64,000 nt of DNA, from positions 3,300,501 to 3,364,500 of the forward strand of contig JAQPZY010001628.1 in NCBI GenBank assembly GCA_029931535.1. The letters are read 5' to 3'. Of the stretch, positions 46,230 through 57,312 are shown piece after piece. Source of the DNA: Margaritifera margaritifera. Its lineage: Eukaryota > Mollusca > Bivalvia > Unionida > Margaritiferidae. The notes under the pieces were generated by a model. The model did not search any database. It was given only the letters and a program-made list of their open reading frames with translations, and was not told the DNA's origin. How positions within the stretch are numbered: the stretch's first letter is position 1; each line of letters begins with the position of its first letter. The translations under genes were made by a program, and so were the position numbers.

Positions 46230-47000
46230 TTTTCAAATTAGCCACAGTACTGTGGCTACCATATTGGATCAAACATCGGCATCATTTTCATTTCAGACAA
46301 ACTAGACACAATTAGATGACTTTTGGCAAAAACCCCATATTCATATGACTATCCATTTAGGAGAATTAGACACAACATTTTCAATATGTTCATTGTAGCA
46401 GCCATATTTGAAGTAAGATTGGCACTCCTTTCATTTAGGACTAACTAGATATCATAATTAATCTACCTGTGAAACCCATGTTTATTTGACTTCCCATTTA
46501 GGAATAGGAATAACTAGATTTTCAAGATAGCTTGTATGGTGGCCAAACTGGCTGTCAGATTGGCACCATTTTCATATAGTAACAACTAAATATCATAATA
46601 AGTCTTTTGGTGAAAAACCAATGCTGATATGACTTGCCATCTAGGAGAAGTAGCGATAAGATTTTCAAAATGGCTTCTGTGGTGACCATTTTGAATATCA
46701 GATCAGCACAATTTTTATTTAAGACAAAGTAGACACCATTAAAAGTCTTCTTGTGAAAATCCCATGCTGATATGACTTTCCATTCAGAGGAGTAGCACTA
46801 ACAAGATGGCTGCTATGGTGGCCACATTAGATGTCAGACTGGCACCATTTTCATTTAGGACCAACTAGACATCATAATAAATCTTTCAGTGAAAACACCA
46901 TGTTGATATAACCATCCATTCAGGTGGAGTAGCAATAACAAGATTTTCAAGATGGCCACTGTGGTGGCCATATTGAATGTCTAGGTAGCACTTCATTATC
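46230..47000 (-). repeat. 145-bp dispersed repeat, reverse orientation, about 5 copies
   Basis: Reverse complement blocks TTGGCACCATTTTCATTTAG, GACCAACTAGACATCATAAT and GTGAAAACCCCATGTTGATA match the family at 20600-21850. Confidence 0.82.
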
Positions 47001-47204
47001 CAGTTTATCACCATCAAGTAAATTATTGGTGAGAGGAGGGATCCCTATCTGATTCCAGTTTGGACTTGGAATGGTTTTGAGAGTTTCCCATTGTGGATCA
47101 CTTGGCAAGTGGAATTGTCATATAACTGTTGTATTAAGGATATGAACTTCCCTGGGATCCCCGAATTAAACTGGACTTCATATACAAGCTGGGAAAACAA
47201 AAAT

Positions 47205-47575
47205 AGTGAAAATCAACAATAAGCAACACAGCAAAATACAACCTGATGGAGTAGACCTAGAGGAAGTTGAACAGTTCACCTATCTAGGAAGTAATGTCTT
47301 GACCGATGGACAGACTGACCAAGACATCCGGAACAGAATTGGGAAAGCCAGACAAGCATTTAACACCCTGAAAGAGGCATGAGGCTCATCATCATTCTCT
47401 AAAAAAAACAAGATCTGGCTGTTCAACACAAATGTGAAGTCTGTCCTGCTCTATGGCTTGGAGATCTGGAGGGTGACTAAGACAACCTCCAACAAACCGT
47501 AGTCTTTGTGAACAGCTGCATCCACCACCTCCTCAACATCCAATGACCTATGCTTCCACAGGGAAAGAGAAGAAT
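47205..47575 (+). pseudogene. Non-LTR retrotransposon reverse transcriptase fragment
   Basis: VDLEEVEQFTYLGSNV, then TDQDIRNRIGKARQAFNTLK, then NTNVKSVLLYGLEIW follow the RT thumb region of animal non-LTR elements (F-x-YLGS...I-x-x-RI-x-KA-x-x-AF...N-x-x-V-x-x-V-LLYG-x-E-W). Stops and a frameshift break it, and it is 5' truncated. It is antisense to WDR18. Confidence 0.82.
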
Positions 47576-47782
47576 AAGATGAATGTCATTTCAAGCAGTG
47601 CACTTAAAAATGTTGATTTGTACCTTGCAACACATTTGTAAATACATACTGAGTGCAAATTTACCACTGAAGTCTCAAATATTTATACCAGTGTATTTCA
47701 CTTTTCAGTCTAAACACTATGATGAATCACAGCATTATTAGTTTTAAGTATTATTTATGCTGATATGTGTAAACTTGCTTAC

Positions 47783-47926
47783 CTCACCATACAGATTAAC
47801 CAAATATACATTGCCATCATTTCCCCCGGCAAACAGCCTGAATTCTGTGGGATCCATGGAGATGGACATTATGCTGACATCAAAGACAAAGGAAAACAGC
47901 AACTGCCCTGATACAAGGTCAAACAT
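47783..47926 (-). CDS. WDR18: WDR18 internal exon, FDVSIM blade
   Basis: It has 48 codons, phase 0 at both ends. The acceptor CAG lies directly before ATG TTT GAC, and the donor is GAG|GTAAGC. It reads LVSGQLLFSFVFDVSIMSIS and then DPTEFRLFAGGNDGNVYLVNL. Human has VSSGELLLSVLFDVSIMAVT and a CGGSEGSIFQVDL segment. The methionine is an internal residue, not a start, because the previous exon joins in frame (DQTCK|MFDL, human DQTVKLWEV). Confidence 0.95.
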
Positions 47927-48827
47927 CTGAAATAGGTAACTGAAGCATTAGTTTAGGTAATAAATTCCTAGGGCATTTCTCTAGAATCATTAAAGTCACA
48001 CAAAAATTTTGATTTGTGTTTCTAAAGCATGTTATCATGGAACAGCTGGCAAAAGAAAACATTTCAGTGACACAAATATTGTGCAAATAAACATGCATAT
48101 TAAACTTACTTTGTTTAGGTCAAGTGGTTCTGCATCATCATGCTACATCATAACAAGTTTTTCACCAAAAATAGTCCAGTCCAAAAATTTAAATTTTGTT
48201 TTAAAATGCACCTTATTTATTACATGAAAATCTTACTAGCCATCAACCTATCCATACAAATATTCCTGCCAAATTGTATGTGTCTGACAAGTGCTTTTTG
48301 CACAGTCATGCTAATAAGGTTTTCACCAAAAAAAGTCTCACTCCAAAGAGTGAAAAAAGTATTATTTTTTTTAAAAAAAAACACAGGAGGGGCATACAAA
48401 TAGATGGATAGAAAGAAAGACCAAATTGATAATAAACAACAAAAGTCCCTCGAAGGGACTGACACTCTACTGGCCAAAAATGATTTCCATGAATCCAAGA
48501 TTAGACCATTTCTTCTATATTAACTGCAGAATGTCGAAACCCATCTCTGATATTCTTAAGTGATAACAACATTTTCAAGATGTCAACTGTTGTTAATGAA
48601 CATCAAATGGCTTCATGTCCATGAATATATAATTTTCTCAGATCTTTTTTGTTTGTCAGCATAAACACTCAATGGTATTATTTAAATTGACATGAAAGTC
48701 TTATCCTATGTTGTATCTATAAACACAACTTTGAACAATGTGACTGATATTGCATATATATCTCAGTACACAATTTGCAATATTTTGAAATGCTTTATAA
48801 CATATGCTGAAGACCTGCACTAAGAAA
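47927..48827. other. WDR18 intron, no recognised feature
   Basis: A short stretch at 48448-48560 (AGTCCCTCGAAGGGACTGA...) resembles 46097-46200 (GAGTCCCTTGAAGTGACTGA...), so both are copies of an unnamed repeat tied to the 145-bp family. Confidence 0.5.
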
Positions 48828-48828
48828 T

Positions 48829-48838
48829 AATATATATA

Positions 48839-48934
<96 letters not shown>
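48829..48934. repeat. (AT)n microsatellite, about 105 bp
   Basis: Almost pure TA repeat, self-complementary; one TTTATA interruption near the left end. The true length may differ from the assembly. Confidence 0.97.
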
Positions 48935-48936
<2 letters not shown>

Positions 48937-48959
48937 CATAGTAATGCGTTCTTGATTGC

Positions 48960-50195
48960 TTGATCACATCAAGTTGTCAGCATCAGAAAATCCGGATCAT
49001 TATGAGATGCAAAGTGTTGAGTTATGATATGGATTTTCTTATGCTGACAACAAGACAATATTTTTGTTATATGCCTACCAATTTTCAGATAATTTAATAA
49101 AATCACTATACTTAACTGAACAACAAAAGAAACTGCTTAACATTTCAACCTCTTTAATACGAACTTCATCCAAAAATTCATGAACCATATTACATATTGA
49201 TCAGCTGATATGGGCATGAATTAAGTGTGAGAAACACACAACAGTCACTCATTTTCACTACACTGTTAGTAACATGAATGTTTAGATGCATGGGGGTAGC
49301 CGACTCATATATGTGATTTACAATTATTGTGCAGTTCTCAAATTTTGCAACATGGAAGATTTCAACAGCTGCATGACTCTGAAAGTTTCTCTCCAAGGCC
49401 AGGCTAAAAGCCGTGTAAGAGGCTCCCAATGGAGACTTGGCATGGGAATGACAGCATTATTTTGACAGTCATTTACAACAGGATTGGACAAATTGTTGAA
49501 ACTTGATGACACAGATTTGTTACAGAGAAGTCATTTCCTTTTGCGTGCCAAGTGAGGCTACAGCATAGTTGTTCACACTTGTTCAGTTGTAACCGGGAAA
49601 CAATGAGAAAAAAGTAGTTCCAGCCTTTTATGGAATTGGAAAACTAGAGTATCGTTTTCTGACATCTAGGAAATTACATTAAACTTATGGCTCTTTCTTA
49701 AGTAAAAAATTGATGTATAATAAAAGTATATATTACTTTTGTGTTTCATGAACAACTCTGACAATACCCTATCATAGTTTGCATCATGTCCTCTATTCAA
49801 CAAATGGCACATGAAATGGTTCTATTCAATAGATGACACATGAAATGGTTCAATAGCATGATATTTTGTGTTATAAAGTTTTTAACAAAAATTCTTACAT
49901 TTAAGAATAAAGAAATCATTATTGAAACTTCATAGCTCGCATGTTCATATGTTGTTGCATGCCGATGTTGTTTGAAGTGCAGAGAAACTAGCAAATTCTA
50001 CAAAGTCTGCCATGTTCTTAATTTCTGACATTTTCTAAAGAGTATAAAAGCGAGGAAATTATACAATTTATTGAAATTTAGAATTTATCTCAGATTTATT
50101 CCTCTGAATACTCTTTAAAACATATAAAAGTACCTTTTACTGGGTAAAAATATCCAACAATCTGCAATGATCTGCTTTTTTAAATCTTAGGTACA
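48960..50195. other. WDR18 intron, no recognised feature
   Basis: Includes a small direct duplication ATAGATGACACATGAAATGG/CAAATGGCACATGAAATGG at about 49800-49850. No gene recognised. Confidence 0.5.
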
Positions 50196-50290
50196 TTACT
50201 TTGTAATACTACTCACTTCATGTAATAATGTGGGTCAAAACTTATTTTGTAATACTACTCACTTTATGTAATAATGTGGGTCAAAATTTC
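50196..50290 (+). repeat. Direct duplication, about 45 bp x 2
   Basis: TTTGTAATACTACTCACTT and ATGTAATAATGTGGGTCAAA occur twice just outside the DIRS terminus at 50303. Confidence 0.9.
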
Positions 50291-50529
50291 TCCATCAAAT
50301 ACATGATCACAGTAGCATTAGGAGAATAGGTAAACGGAGCATCCTACCTCTGCCTGTGTCATCCAGCAGGAGCATGATTGCTCTACTAAAGGATCAATGT
50401 TTCCTAATGTTAGTTTAACACAATCAAAGACAATTTGTTAATACAGATGTGAGATATTCCCGTGTGGTTCTGCACTTGATTATTGTCTTGCCATCAAAAA
50501 TTTTCCTGGTGAATCCAGTGAAAGTGGAA

Positions 50530-51267
50530 AATTCCTGCATGGGTCCAACTTTGTGCTTTCATAAATGGGGTGTGGTCACTGTCAAGGCAGCTACATGTAC
50601 CACTGGCCCAACAAGATTCTGACTGACTCCACTATGTCTTGAATTGAGACATTATGTTCAAAGGCCAGGCTCATGGAAATGGCTTGTATTTCATGAGCTG
50701 AAATCAGTTGTACCTGATCCTGAGAGAGTTCAGAGTATGCTGATTTGGGGTTATGTTTTGTTTTTCTGCCTTCAGTGATAGGAATAGTCTTTTATGGCCA
50801 ATGCAAATGCCCTCCGTGTGCTTCAGATAGCATCTGAGAGAATGTATGCGATTCTGCAGCTTTGATTCTCTCGACGCATCGATTGAGGAGAGGGAACAAA
50901 TAGTTATTTGTTGGTTGCCTAGAGACGGCAACCTGTTCTTAGAGATAAAACCAGGTTGCATCATTAAAATGACTGTACTGTTGGAACGGTACTGCATGTA
51001 GTTCAAGCCATTGGATAGGGCATGTAGCTCACTTATCCTGAATGCTGAAGCTAGCACTATCAGAAAGCAAGTCTTATATGATAGCTGCTTCATTGAGGTG
51101 GAAGACAGAGGCTTGAACTTGAGGAGTTGAGCCATGTCAAGACCCATGAGAGATTCCATTTTGGAAAAAAGGTGAGTAAGCAGGGTCTGGATATGTTGAA
51201 ATTGAACAGCAAGTTGGAAATGTGTCCTTGCTGCATCCAATATCTGAATGTGTCTGAAATCATGCAA
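50530..51267 (-). pseudogene. DIRS tyrosine recombinase, almost complete catalytic region
   Basis: The frame 51267-50704 reads LSYKTCFLIVLASAFRISEL, the first catalytic Arg box, then a long open stretch to NITPN. One frame change near 50750 leads to VQLISAHEIQAISMSLAFEH, the H-x-x-R box with His kept and Arg replaced by Gln, and then QDIVESVRILLGQWYM with a terminal Tyr. Upstream, the core-binding part matches DIRS proteins less well. It is inactive by frameshift and by loss of the second Arg, but better preserved than the first copy. Confidence 0.85.
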
Positions 51268-51277
51268 CGGTATCTCT

Positions 51278-51760
51278 TTATTGCCATAGGGGCAAATTTC
51301 TTGTCCTCAAAGAGAAGCTGAAAGAAGTTAGCCAGTTGGGGAATGGAGGCGGAGAGTGGTGTGATGTCATTGATGTGACACCAGTCATTACAAACACACC
51401 CTTGTCCCTCATATGCCTACAGAGTTTAGGGCCTTCTAGCTGTTGCGATCCTCTCCACACCTGAAGCTCCTGACAAGCACCAAGCATGAAGGAGGAGTTT
51501 CTCAGAACACAGATGGAATAGTGGAGACCTCGGCTGCTTGAGCAGGGTGGGGGTCGCTGTAACTTTCCTGGGTACATCTGTTGCTAAGGCAAGTAGATCA
51601 TTGATCCAGGATTTGTCCTACTGCAGAGGGGCAATGCGAACTATTTTGCAGTCTGTGTTGCTCATTTTCTGAATTAGTTTTAGAATCAAGACTGATGGAG
51701 GGAAGGCATATGCCCACATTCCCTGATTGAAAGAGCATTGATGGCCCATAAGTCTGGGTC
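51278..51760 (-). pseudogene. DIRS RNase H-to-recombinase junction remnant
   Basis: Mixed minus frames give GMWAYAFPPSVLILKLIQKM, then KSWINDLLALATDVPRKVTA, then LLHAWCLSGASGVERIA. Intact DIRS polyproteins have AYAFPP-x-x-LI, PWFPDLL-L and LHAWRLSG in this order between RNase H and recombinase. One internal stop (QDK region) and frame shifts are seen. Confidence 0.8.
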
Positions 51761-51779
51761 CAGACCAAGTATTTTCTGA

Positions 51780-51910
51780 CCAAAGTGCTCACACATACCG
51801 AGGAGCACTTGGTATGTAGGAGACATGTCTTGTGTAGGTCCTCCATGACTTTGAACCACTTACACTTCTTACATTTTGTTGTCATCTCGGTAATGAGGAC
51901 GAGAAAAAAC
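51780..51910 (-). pseudogene. DIRS Gag-like Cys-rich fragment
   Basis: MTTKCKKCKWFKVMEDLHKT followed by C-x6-C-x3-C aligns with the Cys-rich start at 9734-9845 of the other DIRS (KCFKLVEDSHIICLEC). It is joined directly to RNase H remnants, so several kb were lost in between. Confidence 0.55.
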
Positions 51911-53163
51911 AAACAATGCCATACAACAAATATATATAAATTGTTGAAATAAATGTAAACCTGTGTTAACAATATGACTCACAGTGTAATTATTGAAAAG
52001 TAGTACCAAAATATTTTCACCTGTGAAAATTGTATGTTACTGATCAAAATCACGTGACAATAAGGAACAAGTACGATAAATGCAAAATCTGAATAAATTC
52101 ACTTGAATTTCAAAAACATGTTGTATGTACCATATAAAATATAATTTTGACTCACAACACACTACTGATATAAAGAAGCAGATGGTTGAATTTAAATATA
52201 TGATAAACAAGATTCCTGGAGGCCTGTGTTACAGCATTAGACAAAAGTTTTCAAGGTCTGTGTTACAACATTAGCCAAAAGTAGAAAACTGCTTGCATAC
52301 GGGTATAATAATAGCCACCTAGTGGGCAGAAGGGGAGTTAACCTGTAAGAGTTGCTACCCTTTGTCTACATGATATATATATAGAAAGATGTTTTTTCGT
52401 CTTTCAGGGAGGGCTGGATTCATAGGTAGTACAGATTAATCCTAATGTTAATGTGATCGGGTACTGTATTTGACACAGAAATGTATACATTTAAATTCCT
52501 GTATTTCTTTTTTTCCTTGAACATCATACAACAGAACATATTTCCACCAAATATAGCTTTTGGTTTCCTTTAAACCAGCAGTTTGTGCATTTTATCATTT
52601 TATGCCGTAATAAAAACATCTTTAGATTTTTTTCTTATTGCTTATTTCATCACTTGACTCTACTGTACTTTTCCTTTCACTATTTTGCTTTTACTAATTT
52701 CCTTCTCTCACTAATATACACAGATGCACAACTGCACAAGATCCTTGTGAGCGGGTGCTGCAGTATCAATAGATAGGTAAATTAACTGGAGTGCATTCAC
52801 TTTACTGTCTGCAATTTGCTATAAAATAAAAGTTTGTGTCAATGTCTTACTTGACAGACCTCAGTATAACATGTATGACTGAGTTTGTTCTTTTTCCTCT
52901 GCAGACATGTTTGAAAAATTTAAAGAAAATATCTGATCATTTTTTCTGAGAATGATTATGAAACCAAAATGTGATAATTATGCCTTTTACAAAAACGAAC
53001 AAATTGTATACATGTCAACACACTAAAGACATTTAGTAAATGGTAACCTTTTTCTCAACTTTGCAAAAATGCTGCTTCCAAAAATAATTATGGTATTAGT
53101 GATGGATACATCGCAATGGATCTACTCACTACAACATGATCCATAAGTCCTGAAGCAGAGGAA

Positions 53164-53185
53164 GTTATGTGTGTGTGTGCACATG

Positions 53186-53219
<34 letters not shown>
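53164..53219 (+). repeat. (GT)n microsatellite
   Basis: GTGTGTGTGT runs interrupted by CACATGCAT. The open frame on the minus strand (CACA reading) is an artefact. Confidence 0.95.
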
Positions 53220-53220
<1 letters not shown>

Positions 53221-53246
53221 ATGGATTTATATATGTGTGTATGTAC

Positions 53247-54143
53247 TGTTACGACTAGGGTAATGTAACAAAAGAAAAGACTCAAACAAGCTTTCAAGAT
53301 TTAAAATACAAATCTTTAATTTCCTAAAATATTAAAATATTTCAACAAACAATTAAAGTGAAAGAATTAAAAATAACTTACAGTATAGAATATCCTTAAA
53401 AGTCCTAAATTGTTCTAAAGTTCACTGATCTGGAAGTTAATCCAAATATTCCGAATGTAGTAGGTTCCGAATGAAGTAACCTTCACTGTACTAATGTGTT
53501 AATAAGAATCAAGTATATCCAAGTGTTATAAATTCCAAATAGTCCTTGCGAATATAGAATATCACAAGTTCTAGAAATGTTTCCGATAATTCCACGGAGC
53601 TGTATAATTATTAAGGTTGAAGAAACAGTACTAATCCAGAATGCACTGTATTAAAATAAATAGATCTCCAAAGTAGAATATCCACACACAAAAAGAGCCA
53701 AATTCGTTTATGACCTCTCAATCCAGTGTAACTATGAAGAATGCCAGAATACTGTTATTAATCCTATAATATAGTCTCCCACTATGCAGAAACGAAATAA
53801 AAACCCATTACGTCTTTGATAAACAACTGGACATTTCGAAATATTGCAACCCTCTCCTAACCAATCAGAAATTAGGTTATGCGTGACATCTCTAAAGTAC
53901 CAGTGTACCAATGTTTTAAACAGTCAATAAAGTATTTACTTTAGAAATGAATCATAGAATCAAGGTCAAAAGTTCAACCTCATGTGCTGAAAACATGTGA
54001 CATGACTAAAGCTTGTGAAATATCGATCAAAATTACCATATATGTACTCACAGCAAGATGACAGCTGTTAGACCAAGAAAAGAGATCATAAACTAATAAA
54101 CTATACCATTATTAAAAGAAAAATGATATATAATTCCATAACA
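53247..54143. mobile_element. Solo LTR, 897 bp
   Basis: It starts TGTTACGACTAGGGTAATGT and ends TTCCATAACA, the TG...CA form with a short inverted end TGTTA/TAACA. The 4-bp target duplication GTAC flanks it (53243-53246 and 54144-54147). No coding sequence lies inside. It probably arose by recombination between the two LTRs of a Ty3/gypsy- or Bel-like element; the family was not identified. Confidence 0.72.
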
Positions 54144-54149
54144 GTACAT

Positions 54150-55000
54150 ATGTATGTATATGGTTTAATGGTTTATCATCACAATTCTGGTTATTAGTGT
54201 TCTAACATGCTCAGAAAAATCCAGCTTGATACACACTAAACTCTTGCCAAATGAGTTCAGAGCCAGCTTGGCTCTATATGTTCCTTTTAACAAAAGTAAT
54301 GAGATGAGTTGGAAAAAGAATGAAGTAAAAGTTCAAAGATGAATAATGTTGTTTGTTCTTTGATCTTGATTTTCTTGTCATTGTAAACTTTTTAAATCAT
54401 TTATTTCCTTATTTAGATTTGCGATTCTTGAGATGGCATGAGAGGCTAGTAGACAACCATATTTTCTAATTTCCAGTGTAAGAAGAGCCTAAATGTAAAC
54501 AGCATTGCCCAAATGCAAACAGCTTGGCCCAAATGCAAACAGCTTGGCCTAAGAGTGTATGACTGAAATGCAGATCAAGGTCTACAATGTTCGTTCAGCA
54601 AATAATTTTTAATGAAAATCATTAACCTTGATCTACCAAGATATTAACAACATCAGATACGCTGTACACTGTCACAGTTGAATTGGGTTTCTACATGGAA
54701 AATATACTTGTAGCAAAGCCTCAGTACTGATGAGTGACAACCTGTTTAAGGACTAAAAACAATTGACTTGAGCCTTTCAAATATTCCTGGGGTCTCTGGA
54801 TACCAATAAAAGAGGACTATTTTCACAACTGGCTTTGCAATTTTAAATACAGAGTCACCAAGTTCTCTATTCAGTGGCAACTAAATTTAGCCTGAGCAAA
54901 CCAAAACAAGGCTACCAACTGTCTCTATAGCAGTTATTTTACAATTTACTAAAAATAGTATTTTTCAACTGTCATACACATAATACAGCAAAGGGAAGCA
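54150..55000. other. WDR18 intron; short 19-bp triplication
   Basis: AAATGCAAACAGCTTGGCCC-type units occur three times at 54491-54548. Nothing else recognised. Confidence 0.55.
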
Positions 55001-55002
55001 AC

Positions 55003-55221
55003 CTATGTAATATGCAAAGAGGGATTCAGCTTAGTTTTTGTTAAGAGAAAGCAATTTATCCATATTGTTAGGAAATAGCTGACATTTGAACATGAACATT
55101 TTGTCACAAGTTCCTCAGCTGTACTAAAGATTCTTTCACTAGCAAAAGACATGCACTGAATACATAAAAACTTTCTTGCAAAGAAGCCAATACTGGGTAC
55201 AGAAAGAAGTTCTGTTTTCAC
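55003..55221 (-). pseudogene. hAT transposase C-terminal dimerisation domain
   Basis: KFLCIQCMSFASERIFSTAE follows the hAT signature Y-L-x-I-P-A-T-S-x-x-SER-x-FS-x-A-G. The rest (LVTKCSCSNV) is weaker. It is separated from the core by the 40-bp array. Confidence 0.85.
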
Positions 55222-55357
55222 CAGTTCAGGACATCAAATTTATATAGTTTTAGATGTGTACCTGTGGAATCAGTGAAGGATACATCTTGACTAATGTATC
55301 TGTCCAGCTGAAGCTTTGCACATACTGCTGCATATTTTTCGCCCTGAACCTTTAAGA

Positions 55358-55685
55358 TTACCACATCGGATAGCCAATCACACTCTAAATTTTGAAGTCA
55401 TCACATCAGATAGCCAATCACACTCTAGATTTTGAAGTCATCACATCAGATAGTCAATCACACTCTAGATTTTGAAGTCATCACATCAGATAGCCAATCA
55501 CACTCTAGATTTTGAAGTCATCACATCAGATAGCCAATCACACTCTAGATTTTGAAGTCATCACATCAGATAGCTAATCACACTCTAGATTTTGGAGAAT
55601 AATCACATCAGATAGCCAATCACACTCTAAATTTTGGAGAATCATCACATCAGTTAGCCAATCACACTCTAGATTTTGGAGAATC
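55358..55685 (+). repeat. Minisatellite, 40 bp x about 8
   Basis: Unit CAGATAGCCAATCACACTCT then AGATTTTGAAGTCATCACAT; the last copies carry GGAGAATC instead of AAGTC, shifting the period to 43. It lies between the linker and the C-terminal domain of the hAT remnant. Confidence 0.95.
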
Positions 55686-56289
55686 ATCCCTCTTTGCATG
55701 TTTGGGGCTTTGAACCTCCTCACTTTTCTCTTGATTGGAACTTCTAGCTTCAGACTCTGTGATTGACAATAATGGTAACTGAGGCAGATCTGGCTGAGAT
55801 GCCTGGGGAACATTATCTAGACAGAGAGCTGTGCCAGGTAGTCCTGCTTCAGTAGGCTGATCTTGGTCCTTCTCCTGCTTGATTTTAATAAGATGCTGCA
55901 ATTTGCCACTCATAAGCGCTTCCACAAGCTCCAAAGCTTTCTATATTTCTTATTGTGGAAGAAATGACATGCTCTTGAATCTACAGTCAAGCAGGGTGCT
56001 GATCAGCAGCAACGTGTGAACTTCATGTTCCTTGTACCTTGTTTCCAAATTGGCATTTATTTTTTCTTTGATCTTTTATCATGGGTTTGTCACTATCCAG
56101 GACACAGAGCTCGGCCCTAAGTTTGCAAGAAGAAGCAACACCAGTCTAATTGAGAGGCCTTTTTGTTTACATGCAGCAACTGAAGCTGTTTTTAAGTCTT
56201 TTGGAATGCCAAGAATCTGCTATACAACCTTGCCATCTTTCTCATCAAGAAACCATGATCTAGCCTCCCTCTTCAAACATGGGTCAATT

Positions 56290-56560
56290 ATAGCTGCTTT
56301 GATTGCAGGTTCTTGTTGAATATATCTCTCCAGCATGTCAAATCTTGAATTCTACCTGGTTTCAAAATCAAGAATTAACTTGCACTTAGTACTATGCAGA
56401 GATCTGTGCTTCTTTTCTAAGACATGAGATGCTTGTAGGCTTTTTTGAAAGTACTTTACAACTGCATGAACCTTGGTTAGTACAGCACAGAGCTTTGGAA
56501 TTAGTACAGCTTTGCCACTTCTATTAAAGGCTCATTTTTACAGCTACGTTGAGTGTATGG
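56290..56560 (-). pseudogene. hAT transposase, middle (catalytic core) remnant
   Basis: Minus-strand reading gives KYFQKSLQASHVLEKKHRSL, then KCKLILDFETR, a stop, NSRFDMLERYIQQEPAIKAA. Intact hAT proteins have L-x-L-D-V-x-T-R-W-NSTYDMLERY-x-x-Q-x-P-A-V-x-A-A. The conserved Trp codon has become a stop. Confidence 0.85.
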
Positions 56561-56696
56561 ACAAGGCATCTCAACCACCTCCAGAACATAAGTTTCAGAA
56601 CTTTGTCAAAATATGTATGCATTGTCAGAGGTCATGCCAACAGATTCTAGAAGCTTCCAGTCAGCAGATATGTCCTCTAAGGCTGCAGCAATAGTT

Positions 56697-57014
56697 TTAC
56701 CAGTATGGGATTAGTCAATAGTTTCACCAGTATGGGATTAGTCAATAGTTTCATCAGTATGGGATTAGTCAATAGTTTCACCAGTATGGGATTAGTCAAT
56801 AGTTTCACCAGTATGGGTTTAGTCAATAGTTTCACCAGTATGGGTTTAGTCAATAGTTTCACCAGTATGGGATTAGTCAATAGTTTCACCAGTATGGGAT
56901 TAGTCAATAGTTTCACCAGTATGGGATTAGTCAATAGTTTCACCAGTATGGGATTAGTCAATAGTTTCACCAGTATGGGATTAGTCAATAGTTTCACCAG
57001 TATGGGATTAGTCC
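56697..57014 (-). repeat. Minisatellite, 27 bp x about 11.7, inside hAT transposase
   Basis: Plus-strand unit TAGTTTCACCAGTATGGGAT then TAGTCAA. Since 27 is nine codons and neither strand has a stop in the used frames, it reads as TNPILVKLL repeats on the minus strand and NSFTSMGLV repeats on the plus strand. It starts where the transposase frame left off. Confidence 0.96.
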
Positions 57015-57295
57015 TGCTGCTCAGACTCAGAATTGGACCTGGGATCACCAAGGTCTCGGCTGAATAGGTTTATGATCTCCATCTCCCATTCCTCGGTAAT
57101 GTAATGGATGGTCATTGTCAAATAATCCTGGTTTTGGAGTGAAGTCCAAAAGTCTCCTGTTTTGCCAACAGCCATTTGCTCTTTAAGGTCCTGTTCAACT
57201 TCAGTCCTAACCTTAGTATCAACTTGGGGAACCAGAGTCTCAGTGAACCAAGTGTCTGATAGAAGTTTATACCTGGGTTCAAATGTGCATAACAT
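57008..57295 (-). pseudogene. hAT transposase, start of catalytic domain
   Basis: LEPRYKLLSDTWFTETLVPQ corresponds to the L-x-P-x-Y-x-x-P-S-R-x-x-F-x-x-x-x-I-P block. TGDFWTSLQNQDYLTMTIHY corresponds to the T-x-D-x-WTS-x-x-x-x-x-Y-x-x-x-x-x-H-Y-I motif; the first catalytic Asp position is occupied in TGDFW. The frame then runs into the 27-bp repeat array. Confidence 0.82.
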
Positions 57296-57312
57296 AAGCT
57301 GAATTTCACAGT

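Larger units (their letters stand above)
50303..52462 (-). mobile_element. DIRS-type element, internally deleted derivative
   Basis: The plus-strand left end GATCACAGTAGCATTAGGA (50305-50323) is the inverted counterpart of the right end, which on the minus strand reads CCCGATCACATTAACATTAG (52461-52442), so the element has inverted termini. From its 5' side (52462) it carries a Gag-like Cys motif, the end of the RNase H region and a nearly whole tyrosine recombinase; the RT is deleted. CCTAATGTTAG at 50403 may be a trace of the internal complementary region. Its termini resemble those of the 9073-15632 element in layout (CCCGAT, TACC, AATCCAGCCC) but differ in sequence, so it is a related, distinct family. 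It lies in sense orientation within a WDR18 intron. Confidence 0.78.

Noticed and set aside
52021..52300. A further DIRS part upstream of the deleted element
   Set aside because: AT-rich DNA without motif; only the terminal repeat near 52380-52462 and the coding remnants below 51910 can be supported.
56705..57067. 120-codon plus-strand frame of NSFTSMGLV repeats
   Set aside because: Complement of the 27-bp minisatellite in the hAT transposase; the true coding sense is minus.
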